Below are positions 24,819 through 35,972 of a stretch of 64,000 bases of DNA, one piece after another; the first letter of the stretch is position 1; each line of letters begins with the position of its first letter. The position numbers were made by a program, and so were the translations under genes. The stretch comes from Rheum nobile (lineage: Eukaryota; Streptophyta; Magnoliopsida; Caryophyllales; Polygonaceae), in assembly GCA_027886185.1 (NCBI GenBank), contig WOAB01000142.1, positions 3,690,001 to 3,754,000 on the forward strand, in the 5' to 3' direction. Under the pieces are notes generated by a model. It saw nothing but the letters and a program-made list of their open reading frames with translations. It was not told the origin of the DNA and did not search any database.

Positions 24819-27800
24819 ATGAGTGTCACCTTGAAGTTTCTGTATGATGGTAAGTTTTATCTGGCTACCAATAGTGTCACTAATAGACTCTCATATAAGA
24901 GAAAATTAGTGTACTACAAGAAAAATGTTGACCCAGATTTGATTTCTAAGATGGAGTTAGAAACATTTCTAAAGGAGGATGTGGAGGTGACAAATGTGAG
25001 TGAGCTTTGGTATTGTTTGTCTGAAAAGACACTGTCACAAGGTTTAAGACAGATTAAGGAGGATAGAGATGTAGTTGAATTTTGTGCTTCTGGAGGAATT
25101 GAAAACACATTGGATGTGTATGTTGTTGTTGGAAATGAAGACAGCCCTTCGTCCTTATTAGGTATGGCCAATGTGGCAAGCCCAATTCAGGGAAGCCCAT
25201 ATTTGATACTGCCAAAGCACATATCTACAGGCCCATCTCAACTGAAATCTGTGCCAAAAACTAAAGCCAGCCCTAGGGTTTCCAGCAGAACTACAACACC
25301 TTCCACAATCTCTTCTAATCTTCATCTTAAGGAAAAAGAGGATGTACTTGATGATGATAGTAGTGAAGGTGAATTGCTGGAAGAACTTGGTGAGATAGAT
25401 GTTGATTCAGATGATGAGAGTGGAGATATCTTGGGTTCTGACACAGATACTTCCGATGATGAAGAAATAGTGCCTTCTGCAGCAGTTTTTGGTGAGTCCT
25501 CAGATGATGATGATGCTGAATTTGAGAAGCATGTTGACAAAGATGTCATTGATGAAAACTTGGAGATGGAGGATAGTGATCCAAACATAGAGGATGTGTT
25601 TGACATAAGAGTTGAATCTGATGATTACAGGAGTTTCAGTGGATCAGATGAATCTAAGAAGGGTTTAAGGTATCTTGAATTCAACCATTTAGTAGATTTC
25701 AAGAATAAAATATGTTTCAAGGTTGGAATGATATTTGCATCAAATGAGATATTCAGACAAGCCTTGAAGCAATTTGCAGTAGAATCTGGATTTGACTTCT
25801 ATTATTTGCACAATGATAAGACAAAGGTCTCTGCTTATTGTATGAACAAGTGTCCTTGTCACCTTCAACACGGCAGGAAACAGTGTAGTTGTAAGGAAAG
25901 TTTGTGTGGCTTTAAGGCAATTGCAAGAAGGATGGGTGAAGATGGTAGTTTCCAGCTTAAAAGTTTCAATCCAGAACATCAGTGTAGATGGCAGGATAAG
26001 AACACAAAGGTGAGTTCAATGTGGTTAGCTGAGATATATTTGGAGCATTATAGGGATGATCCACATTGGAGGATCAAGAGCTTCATCCAAACAGTTAGAA
26101 GAGAACACAGTGTTGACATCTCCTACCCCCAAGCTTGGAGGGCTAGGATGAGGCTATCTACATGACACAAGGGTATGCTCCAGAACAATATGCTAGGGTG
26201 AGAGATTATGCAGTTACTATAATGAAGTGGAATGAGGGGAGTTCAGTTTATGTCAAACAAGAGGATCCAGAGAAGCCTCTTTTTCAGAGGATGTATGTGT
26301 GTCTCAAGGCATGTAAGCAAGGGTTTATTGAAGGATGCAGGCAATTGTAGGACTTGATGCATGCCATTTGAAAGGGGCATACAGTGGTCAGGTGTTTGCT
26401 GCAGTTGGACAAGATGGAAATGAAAACATATTTCCAATAGCTTTTGCAGTTGCTGAGTTAGAAACTAAGGAAACCTGGTGTTGGTTCTTAGAGTGTTTGC
26501 TTCAAGACATTGGAGGTCAGCCATTAACAATCATGTCAGACAGATGCAAGGTAAATTTGACTGTTTGGTTTAAAATATGTTTTCTTATGTTTTCTCATTC
26601 TAAATTATATTAAATTCTGCTCTTTTAATGTAGGGTTTGATTGAAGCATTGGATCAAGTTGCTCCTCAAGCTGATGTGAGGCATTGTGTTAGACACATGC
26701 ATAATAATTTTAAGAAGCAATGGTCTGGCCAGTCATACAAGGATGCTGTATGGGCAGCAGCAAGGGCTGTAACTAAAACTGATTTTGATGATGCCATGGA
26801 GTTGATAAAGTCAATGAACCAAGATGCTTATGACTGGCTCATGAAGAAAGATCCCACCAAATGGTCCCTGCATGGATTCAAGTACTACACCAAGCCCGAC
26901 ATGCTCCTAAACAATGCTTGTGAGTCATTCAATAGTTGTATATTAGAGGCTAGGGAGATGCCCATTCTATCTATGTATGAGTGGATAAGGAGGAAACTGA
27001 TGAAGATGTTTGTGAGCAAAAGGAATAAGATGAGAGCTCACCAGGGCATACTAACTCCTGAGGTCACAAAGAAAATAAATAATAGAAGGGTAGACAGTTT
27101 GTGCAAGTGCAAGTGCTTTGGAGATGGAGATAGATATAAGGTGGATTGTGCTGGGAAGACTTATGTAGTGGATCTGAAGGCATGGAGTTGTGGGTGTAAT
27201 GTCTGGAATCTGACTGGAGTGCCATGCACTCATGCAATATGCTGCATTCTGAAGAGAAGGCTCAAGGTTGAGGATTTTGTACATCAGTGCTATACCAAGG
27301 AGAAATACTTGAGAGCCTACAGTCTTGATATTTCAGTTATGCCTGGCAAGGATCAATGGGAAAAAACAGGACAACCAACACTTTTACCACCTAAGTTGGT
27401 TATTCAACCTGGAAGACCAAAAAAGCATGCCAGAAGAAAGGAACCTGGAGAAGGAGAATCTAGCAAAAAGACAAGAATAAGGGCTGGCAAAAACAAATGT
27501 GGAAACTGTGGAGAAGAAGGGCATACTAGGAAGTCCTGCAAAAATCCTACTAAGACCACACAAGCACCAAGTCAGCCCAAGAAAGGTGGAAGGCCACCAA
27601 GTAAAAAAACCATGCCAGTCCAACCTAAGAAGAGGAAATATGTGAGGAAACAGGTATGCTTAAGGAATACATTTTATTTTACAAGGGTAATTTCTGTTGT
27701 TGTTGTTAACATTTTGTCTTTGCCATGAATAGGTGAGGACAATTGCAACTGGTGAACCACAAGGTGATGACAATGTACAAATTGCAACTGAAGCAGATTT

Positions 27801-28212
27801 TGATGTGGTGAGTGTCCTTTTCACTTTCTGAATTTATCTGTATTGCACATGAAAATATTCTGGAAGTATAACTTATGTGTTTTGACATGTTATGGTAGGA
27901 CTCAATGATTGCCCACAGTATAAGTCAAGTTGATGAGAATGTGATTGTCACACAAGCTTCACAGGCTTCAAGTGTTGTAAGTTTTCAAGTATTCTTGATA
28001 TTTTATGATATTTCAGTCACCACAAATGCCAGAAGTTTTCAAGTGTTCTACCTTTTTTTTTGAAATTTGTGCAGGTTAATCCTGCCTCAAATGCCAAAAG
28101 AAATGTACCTCTCAATCTCAGGCCTACAAGCTCCAAGAAGTACCCGATCCAAAAAGCAAGGAATTCTGTATCCACAAGGTCAACCAGGTCAAGCAATGCT
28201 AAGAAGAAATAA
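24819..28212 (+). pseudogene. MuDR-type transposase of MULE-1, two 1-base deletions
   Basis: Coding segments are 24819-26550, 26634-27653, 27733-27807, 27899-27976 and 28075-28212, with GT-AG introns: about 1,014 codons. Domains in order: PB1-like domain (residues 1-105), an acidic Ser/Asp/Glu-rich linker, a Cys/His-rich MuDR DNA-binding region (CPCHLQHGRKQCSC), the MULE catalytic domain (IVGLDACHLKG, TIMSDRC), NNACESFNSCILEAREMP, a SWIM zinc finger (CGCNVWNLTGVPCTHAI) and a CCHC knuckle (CGNCGEEGHTRKSC). A base is missing near 26150 and another near 26340; comparison with MULE-2 shows the reading frame otherwise continues. The 5' leader is spliced from the TIR and the start codon follows the acceptor directly. 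The enzyme would cut and rejoin element ends in the nucleus. Single deletions could also be assembly errors. Confidence 0.85.
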
Positions 28213-28745
28213 GGAAAACCAAGGACCAAGATGCTTTGGATTATGACAAGCAGTGCTAAACCATCTCTCAATCTCAACCTTTTGCCTTTTTTCTCTGTTT
28301 TGGATTATGACAGTGTCATATTGGTGTATGAATATGTATGACAATTTATCTGTAGGAGTTTATGTGTTTATGACAGTATGTTTGACAGTTTATGGCTATT
28401 AGTGTTTTAGCTGTGTATGACAGTTTATGTGTGACAGCTTATGAGACGATGTTTTATGTGTGAGAACACATGAATATATATGACAGTTTATGGCTATTGC
28501 ATCCTTGTTACGGGCTTCAACTTTGTCATTGAAATGTCCTTGTTACTGTGCAGGTTTGAAACTTTGTGCAGGTTTGAAACTTTGTGTAGGTTTTTATGGC
28601 TTCTGGTTTGCAACAGACAAGGCAATATAACTCATTACATCATTGAAATGTGTCAAATACTACAATAACATCAAATACTACAATAACATTGTTTAACTAA
28701 AGTTTGACATCAGAATAACATTGTTAAGCCAAGCTGTTACAACCT
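28213..28745. other. convergent 3' region of MULE-1
   Basis: Between the 3' ends of the transposase and GRF genes. Phrases such as TATGACAGTTTATG and GTGCAGGTTTGAAACTTTGT are repeated two to four times. No coding sequence. Confidence 0.5.
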
Positions 28746-29127
28746 CTAGAAAATTATACCATTCATAGACAACATAGCAAATACAAATAACACCACAACA
28801 ACAATCATCTCCATCCTAGACCTAGCCACAAATTTTACAAAATCTTCTTCTTTGGTCTTCAATGCCTCTTCCAGCTTTGTGCTCTTTCTTTCCAATTCTT
28901 TTTTTTGATTGAATAATCTCCTAATTATGCTTGCTGCCCTTGGATCAAATGGATCATCAATCCAGTGAAAAAAAACCACAACCTTTTGCTCCATTTGGTG
29001 TATAGAATGAGCAGCCTAGAAACCTCCTTCCATAGTTCATCTCAGTATAGGCAGTGAACATCCTTGCCCTTTCCTTACACAGACAAACTATGCCACCATT
29101 GTATGAAACAGAAGAATCACAAGACAT
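28746..29127 (-). pseudogene. GRF zinc finger / coiled-coil / tail-anchored protein, frameshifted
   Basis: Reading the minus strand, an acceptor TTGCAG at about 29131 is followed by ATG at 29127-29125 and then CLCKERARMFTAYT, NYGRRFLGC and GAKGCGFF: the C-x-C...GC...C spacing of a GRF zinc finger. At 28970-28977 a run of eight T interrupts the frame where seven would restore GCGFFHW. The rest continues as a charged heptad-like coiled coil (KKELERKSTKLEEALKTKEE) and a final hydrophobic segment (VVVVLFVFAMLSM), typical of a tail anchor. GRF fingers of APE2 and NEIL3 bind single-stranded DNA. MULE-2 has the intact equivalent. One-base slippage in a T run may be a real mutation or a sequencing error. 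Confidence 0.75.
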
Positions 29128-29398
29128 TTCCTGCAAGATTTATCCATGCTTTGTTATCAAGACAAACTATGCAATAAACACATTTCCTGCAAGATCAATT
29201 GTCCAAAAATATTGCTCTGATGCAACCAAAACTCTAAAGCCCCAAAATATGGATACAGACAAAATATGCCATAAACACAGTTCCTGCAGTATATGCTTCT
29301 AATTAGCACACTGATAACTTGTATAATCAAGCATCAAAACTCAAAAGCCCTTAAAAATTGAGAAGTTCATAAGTACCTCGATTGCTTAATTCGTTATG

Positions 29399-30030
29399 GA
29401 TTTACAGCAAAAAAAATCAATTAAGCTTCTCAGAAGAGGGAAACACAGATAACAACCCCTAAATACTCAAACATCATCATACTTAGTCGAATTAGAAACA
29501 GTACCTTTTTGCTGCAAAGTTCTTCGAGTTCTTCCCTTGAAATAGTCGAATCCTTGCCCAGAATCACTATCGTCTTCCTCGCAATCCCTTTGCAAAACCC
29601 TAAACCTTCAATTCGTGATTCCTTTCGCGCAGTCGAATCCTAGCCCAGAATCACTATTGTCTTCCTCGCAATCAACTTCCTTTAGTGGGAATCGAAGTCG
29701 CAAAGCAAAATCCCCAATTTCAAATGTCTGTGAAAAGGCCTAATCCGAAATTCGCAACTTCTGAATCACCTTTGAGCGTGTATATCGTGGTCAAAATCTC
29801 GTGGTCAATTTCTCAAGCCAGCAAAGGACAATTTTATCCTTAATTTTCTTTAAAAAATGGGGGCAAAAGGGTAATTACATACAATTTAACGGACAACCTA
29901 ACAGAGGAGGCAAAAGGGTGGCTTTGTGTTAACGGAGGAAGACATTTGGGTGGTTTTAAGTTAAAGTCGATATAAGGGGTGGTTCCACGCAATATCGGTC
30001 AAATAAGGGGTGGTTTGGCAAAAAAACCTC
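29399..30030 (-). repeat. MULE-1 right terminal inverted repeat
   Basis: It is the mirror of 23972-24590. It contains the equivalent splice donor (AAAAAG/GTACTG on the minus strand, about 29505), which can join to the acceptor ahead of the GRF start. The ATG present in the left TIR leader at 24399 reads AGG here. Confidence 0.9.
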
Positions 30031-30116
30031 TATAAATAATCATATTTTACAAGTAGTATTGTATTATAGATGAAAAAAAGGCATGTATACAAAAGACCCA
30101 TAAATTATGAAAGAAA

Positions 30117-30323
30117 TTAATTATCTAAAGAAGATAGTAAAATATCCATAGACTGTTGCGACTTTGAGTCCGTGCTAGAGTTTCTACTACAAACACTTAG
30201 AAAATTTGCAATGAAAGCAACTGCAAAGAGAGGGATTGAAAGCAAATGCAAAGAAGAGAGCTTATGAGAGTGAAAGAAGAGAAGGAGAGTGTGAGTGTTT
30301 GAGGAGTGTTTGAGGATGGCCAC
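30117..30323 (-). other. short open frame, doubtful
   Basis: A 68-codon frame preceded on the minus strand by a TATA-like stretch (CCATATATAATA, near 30336). It encodes a hydrophobic stretch followed by a polar tail. It overlaps the end of the flanking repeat and has no recognised domain. It may be chance. Confidence 0.15.
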
Positions 30324-30681
30324 TAGGTATTATATATGGGAAGGATGAAGGAGGAAGGGGTAGCCAAGGCATGCATTAGGGAACAATTCAAGATACCAGC
30401 TTAATTAGTCAGGATAATGAATATAACAAAACGTACACTTGGTTTTAAAATAGAAGAATTCATGTTGAACATTCAAACTTGGCCAATGAGGGTATGATTT
30501 GCAAACATACGTTAAAATGTAGTTATCTCAAATAAGATGAGACAAGAGACATATGTATTTGGTTAGGGCATATAATGTACTCTACTTGTGCATTAATTGA
30601 TTATAAGTAATATCGGTGGATGGCACTCACCTTGGTGTTAAGTATATGGGGTCCTTTTATTAGCCATAAAACAATATGGAA

Positions 30682-31582
30682 GTGGTCAAATTTTGTCCAC
30701 TGATAGTTGCAGTTGTTGACAGTGAGAATGACGATGCTTAGTCATTTTTCTTCAAGGAATTGAGAATCATAGTGGGAAGTAAGCCTGAAGTATTTTTTGT
30801 CTCTAATCTCCATGCACGCATTGGGAGGGGGCTAAGAAACAACTATCGTTTTGCTAAGCATGGTTTATGTACCTAGTATATCTAACAAAACTTCAAGGCC
30901 AAATATGGTAGGGAAGACCTCTTGTCATTGTTCAACAAAGTGGCGAAGGCATACACAATCATTGAGTTCAATTTTCAATTTGCACAATTATGGGCGAAGT
31001 CACCAAAAATTGGACAATACCTACGAGATGAAGGAGTTCAGAACTAGAGAAGGGCACATTTCACAGGAAACAAGTTTAACGTTATGACAACGAACAACGA
31101 TGAGTGTCTAAATGGTAGGTGAAAGACAGAGCGTTCTTGGCATGTGCTTGCGTTGTTTGATGTTATTCTGGGGACCACGGCTGAATGGTTTTGCCAAAGG
31201 AGGGAAGTTGCCGCAATAAGACAATGTGGTCAAGATTAACGTGCACGATGAATTACAACAAAGGTTATTTAGATCACTGAGGATGAATGTGCATAGGCTA
31301 AGTGAGTATGAGGCAGAGGTGGTGCATGGAACATCAAGGTTCGTTGTGAGTATTCAGGCACGAACTTGCGATTGCAGGGAATTTCAATTGAATCAGGTAC
31401 CATGTGCCCATGCCATAGCTGTGGAAACAAATAGAGGCATCCAATATGCAAAATTAGCAAATCATGTGTTTTGGACGGACCGACTGAAAGAGGTCAACGA
31501 AGAGACCTTACATCTAGTTTCCCTCGTTCTTTGTGGGGTTGTTCCACCTTCGGTGAAAGCAATGAGTTGCCTTCCGATGTGA
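30682..31582 (+). pseudogene. remnant of an older MuDR-type transposase
   Basis: Pieces in shifting frames follow transposase order. CPLIVAVVDSENDDA then stop, then SFFFKEL, corresponds to the LPIAFAVVDSEN...W.WFL block. SNLHARIGRGLRNNYRFAKHG follows. At 31226-31582 an open frame reads YEAEVVHGTSRFVV, CDCREFQLNQVPCAHAIAV and NHVFWTDRLKEV, a SWIM zinc finger with C-x-C...C-x-H. Several stops and frame changes separate the parts, so it is not functional. It differs clearly from the MULE-1 and MULE-2 enzymes. It may belong with the PMD pseudogene at 22156-23167, the two being parted by insertion of MULE-1. Confidence 0.7.
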
Positions 31583-32691
31583 GTGAGGATGCCCCTTAGA
31601 AGACAAAGGAAGAATCAATTTTGAGGAAGTTGGGAGATGAGTTGATCCAAAGTAGAAGGTGGCAACTGCAGAAGAGTGGGTCACAACATCAGAACTTGTA
31701 AACTTCCGAAGGCATCATCGTCAGAAGTGCGTTGAAGTTGGCATCATAATATAAGGGAAAGTACGAGATTATATGAATGTTGTTATGTTGGATAACACAA
31801 CAAGCTTCAATTCATTGGTTTTGCATTTTGGTTGAAGATCGTAGGCTGGTATGTTGGATTATATATCAAACAAGATATTGTAATATATGCAACAATTATG
31901 GATATTTAAGGGTGTGTATTTTGCTATGTTAAGAATTACTTTCAAAGGAACTTGTTTTATGTATGCATAAATGAAATATTGGCAGCAATTCTCAATGTTT
32001 TGCAATATGTGCTTCTCCGTGTTACTCTTCATTATATGTTTGCAAAGAATGTCAATCTAAGTTGTGCTTTGCTAGGTAAAGGCAAAGAAATTTTTCTCTG
32101 GCAGACCTACCACATCGTAGTTCTCTCACCCACATACATGTGGGTGATGACCATCACCATTTCTCCCTACGATGGCTGGATGGTTTCGCCGGTGTGGACT
32201 TCAAGCACTACCTTTTGGTTCGCGAGAGCCAATGTTATTCCACAAAAGTTTGTTCAGAGATGTGTAGGTAAAGGCAAAGAAATTTAGTTGAAGGAGAGTG
32301 TGTGGGAAATGAGGGGTTAGGGGTCTGTATTTATAAGAAAATTTGTGGCAAACTAAACATGGGAGGATTAAGTTTGGGGTTGGGGATTGCGGGCATCTAG
32401 TCCAACACCAACTATGCAAGTAAATTCATACTTGAAGTTGAAAACTATACAGGTTTGAAAATTTTACTTCTTTTTAACTATGCTTTTGTTAATAACAAAA
32501 ACTTAATGACGTTGCATTTGTGTGGACTAAAGGATGATGGTTAACAGAGAATCATAAACATTTGGTACCTTTTAACACTACTTTTATTAATGACTATAAC
32601 TTACCATTATATTAGCCTGACCAATAATACAATAATTTATATCTTATTATTACCAATATATCATTACACCAAATACGTAATATATTACTTT
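31583..32691. other. intergenic, contains a direct repeat
   Basis: No convincing gene. A GC-richer island at 32100-32260 lies between two copies of a 21-bp direct repeat (listed separately). The rest is AT-rich. Confidence 0.4.
32073..32285. repeat. 21-bp direct repeat bounding a short GC-rich insert
   Basis: The 21 bases beginning TAGGTAAAGGC and ending AGAAATTT occur identically at 32073-32093 and 32265-32285. The 171 bp between them have a different composition. It could be the target duplication of a short retro-copied insert or a simple duplication. No poly-A tail is evident. Confidence 0.6.
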
Positions 32692-32914
32692 GGGTTTGTT
32701 TGTCATAGTAATTTATAATGGCATTGTAAATTATAAAGAAGTTTCTAGAAAAAATGGTGTTTGGCTATCACAATTTATAATGACATTCTTTTACAAATTA
32801 CAAGCTTAAAACCACCTTTTTTAGCACAAAAACCAAAGTTATAAAACCTCTTTTTCTTAAAAAGTCTATTTATCACCAATAATGCCTTTATAAGTTAATT
32901 TACCAAACAAACCC
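32692..32914. mobile_element. MITE with GGGTTTGTTTG ends
   Basis: The first 27 bp and the complement of the last 27 bp agree (GGGTTTGTTTG...AATT.A.TTATAA). TTT lies on both sides as a possible 3-bp duplication. It is 223 bp, non-coding. The end sequence also occurs in the arms of the fold-back at 7922-8346. PIF/Harbinger or a related superfamily is possible. Confidence 0.6.
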
Positions 32915-33023
32915 TTTATTACTTATTAAAGTTATAACATTGCATTATACGTAGTAATGTCCCGACTTAGTCTACATTTGGGGGGTGTTGCTTCCATCGG
33001 CAAAGGCCATGCTCTTAAAGATC

Positions 33024-33293
33024 TTATGAGATATCATTTGCAATGAACACCTTTATTATGACCATCTGCCTGCCAAGTTTTGCAAGAGCGTTGGCATCGT
33101 CCTGCGTCTTGAGGGGCCTAATGTGATGACGATCCTCGTGTGGAATGTACTCAAAAAATATTGAAGATTCGTTATGGTAATTATTAAGGTTATTGAGATT
33201 GTCTTCAGAATACCATATGATCATCTTGCTTACATGGACCTCCCAACTAATGATACGACCACCATCATATACATGTATGGTCAACACATCCAT
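33024..33293 (-). pseudogene. PB1-like N-terminal fragment of a MULE transposase
   Basis: An 89-codon frame reads LTIHVYDGGRIISWEVHV, then YSEDNLNNLNNY, IFFEYIPHEDRHHIRPL and QDDANALAKL. This follows the layout of the PB1-like domain at the start of MuDR-type transposases (GG.., a D-L block, then a W/Y-rich strand, ..L..D.D...). The rest of the protein is absent. Probably part of the same old MULE debris. Confidence 0.5.
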
Positions 33294-35486
33294 CTCTCCT
33301 TAGGCATGTCGTAATCTCCCCCCGTAATGCACATCCATGTATATCATATGGCTTGCCATGCTTGATGTAGTGCAAGGAATGGTGTGTGGGGGAAGCGAAA
33401 ACAATAAACACATATTTATAAATAAATATTTATGATATCGGTTATGACATAACCTCCTTTTAAGGTTCAAATAACTGTCAACTGTGCAGTTTTTAAAGTT
33501 AGTTATTTTGTTGCTTATGGTATTTTTTACTATACATCATGAACGCTTTATCATATACCCTAATTCTGTTATAAGACATGGTGTCACAGTTCATTAAATG
33601 TAATCGTACATCAAATTGATCATTGAGTATGTGGTACAATAACACTCGGTTCACGTAAACCGCTATTTTAGTTCTTATTCTAGTTTCTAGTAATCGTTAG
33701 TGGAATAGTTAATTCTATTTTTTATTGAGTGCAACAACTAACAATGTTATTTATTTTTTATTTCCACCTTTTTTCAATATATATGTGAATTGTCTAATAT
33801 ATATCGTGATATTGAGTAATGTCAAGGTATAAGCCAATTATGAATTTCACCTTATTTGTCACTACACATCCTGGACTGCCTACTATATTTCTTGATATTC
33901 ATTGTGGTCAGGGTTTGTGCCAATTATATAGTTTATTTTAAAAGCCATATTACAATACACAAGACAACTATAACCAAAATCATTTTTTTGTCTACAATCA
34001 TGATAAATGGATACGAGGCCAGGACAATATTTCATTTCAAAGTTAGCTACATGTTGTCTTACCTATTTGTTAGCTAGTTATGTTGCTACTCTAACATTCT
34101 GAAATAAAACTTCAACAACAAAATTATGTAGCCATTCAGATTCTTTGATAAGTTGAATGTAACATGAAATGCAAATGTGTCAACTAAAATAACTCTATTA
34201 TTCTAAAAATTAATCCAAATTGTTAGATACAACAAAGTATCCCATAATTTTTGCAAATGTTCAACCTTACAACACATCCATTTCAACGACAATTCCTAAA
34301 CAAGAATGCAACTCAACACTTGTAACCATCCATTATAATCGAATTTAACTTAAACAATTCATAATTAAATACTTTTTTTTTGCACCACTACTCCCACTTG
34401 CCGTTGAATATGAAGTGCGTCGTGGTATTTCTTGTATCCATCAACAAACTTGTTCGACACAACTGTCACATTTAGTCATGCAATAGCTAGCAATTCAATG
34501 TATTTCATGGATTACAAACAACAGTCCCCCTACACAAAACATAACGATTGATTAGTCATTGATTTACGTAAGCTTATTATGAAGGTTGAATAGACATATT
34601 CATTTTACACACTTACCCATGGTTATTTTGTTTCAAACCGCCAACACGATTGAAAACTAAGTGCTCCTCAAGTTGTGTTGCATGTTTGGTGGTCCGCGGT
34701 TAAATATAAATTATATATATTAGTAATGATTAATAATATATTTAAGTAGTGAATTAGTCATTATCATATACTACGAACATGTACAATAAGTAAAATAAAT
34801 AACAAATATATATTACATTAAATATATAAGTACGTTCATTTGTTAATCTTATTACATTAAACACATTCGTTTATCGGTTTTTCTAAAGGTTAAGATCTCT
34901 TATATAGAAAGTTTTGATTATGTATTAATTTTTTAGAGTTTTTTACTTTTTTTAAAATGGGTTCATCCTTTCTTATTTAGGATGTATATTCATTAATACG
35001 AATTCTTAACCTATGCTCTTAGGGCATAAGTTAGACAAACCGTTCTTTTATTATATGTACGGTTTTTCTATCCTATTCTAGAAGGGCATATGATAAGGAT
35101 CCAAATTTAAAAACTAAAATCCTAATTTAGAAAAGATAAACCTGTCAACAAAATAAAAGAATCCCAAAAAAAATTGCAAAATATTTCAAAATCTGGATCT
35201 AGGCATAGGATACAAAAATCGTTATATGTATGGTAAAAGGTAAGCCTTTATAAATACAATTGACAAACAAAGCTTAAGATTTTGTAATCTTTATTTGGTT
35301 ATATATTTATAAAAAAACATTATTATTTATAAATACTCATCTCATCATTTCATAATTTCTCATTAACACTAAAATATCAAAATTTAAAAACTTTTTTTAT
35401 CAAAAAATATATTATTATAAATAAAAAATGTCGTTATAAATACATTTGTCAAACGAAATGTAAGATAGCATATAAAATAAAGAAAC
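33294..35486. other. AT-rich intergenic DNA with one MITE
   Basis: No gene was recognised. A small MITE at about 34885-35044 is the plus-strand partner of 15189-15347. The remaining bases are AT-rich with short frames only. Confidence 0.5.
34885..35044 (+). mobile_element. small MITE, copy of 15189-15347
   Basis: Shares TTAAGATCTCTTAT, TATTAATTTTTTAGAGTTTTTT and TTCATCCTT.CTTATTTAG with the reverse complement of 15189-15347, and ends in the palindromic CTCTTAGGGCATAAGTTAGAC. Confidence 0.55.
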
Positions 35487-35900
35487 GGGGCCACTATATA
35501 CGCGACGAATTTCTGCTTTTCGCGCGACAAACTGTACGCCCTATGAGGGCGTACGCCTTCACCTGGCGTACGTATTAAAATATAGCAAAAAACAAGCCAA
35601 AAGTGGCAAATAAAAAAAACAAATACAAATACGTATTTTTTTGTACGCCCTCATACGACGTACATAAAAATACGTATTTGTATTTCTTTTCTTTTTTTTA
35701 AATAAATTAGTTGGGCTGGGCAACTTGGGCCGGCCCAACTCGGCCCTAGCCTGTACACCATACCATGGCATACGCCATGATATGGCATACAGGGTAGGTT
35801 AAGAGGCCGCTCTTCTTCTTCTTCTTCTTCTTCTTCTTCTCTTCTTCTTCCTTCTTGCGGCGTGTCGTGGCGTACGCTTTCCGGCGTCTTCTTCCTCCCC
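35487..35900 (+). repeat. MULE-3 left end: TIR and GTACGCC palindromes
   Basis: After the TIR come GTACGCCCT...AGGGCGTAC (35534-35554), GGCGTACGTA (35575), GTACGCCCTCAT...ACGTAC (35643-35663), CTGTACACCATACCATGGCATACGCC (from 35751) and GGCGTACGC (35870). They resemble the right-end cluster at 46917-47124. Such subterminal repeats are common transposase-binding sites. CTT repeats at 35813-35852 and 35935-35960 follow in the leader of the PMD gene. Confidence 0.65.
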
Positions 35901-35972
35901 TGCGGCTTCTCTTCTTCTCCTCCCTTTCTTTCCTTCTTCTTCTTCTTCTTCTCCTCCTCCTCATCTCCGACG

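Larger units (their letters stand above)
23972..30030 (+). mobile_element. MULE-1: Mutator-like element with long TIRs and 9-bp TSD
   Basis: The element runs from GAGGTTTTTTCGCC to GGCAAAAAAACCTC and is flanked by a perfect 9-bp duplication, TATAAATAA (23963-23971 and 30031-30039). Its inverted repeats are about 620 bp each and nearly identical. It carries a transposase gene on the plus strand and a GRF zinc-finger gene convergent to it on the minus strand. Both 5' leaders begin inside the inverted repeats and contain splice donors, so the TIRs probably act as promoters. The size is 6,059 bp. Long, almost unchanged TIRs and the exact duplication point to recent insertion. Both genes have small indels, so this copy is probably not autonomous now. 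Confidence 0.92.

Noticed and set aside
25322..25606. Serine-rich frame on the minus strand
   Set aside because: Antisense shadow of the acidic linker of the MULE-1 transposase.
35746..35964. Arg/Lys/Glu-rich minus-strand frame
   Set aside because: Antisense of CTT repeats in the PMD leader.
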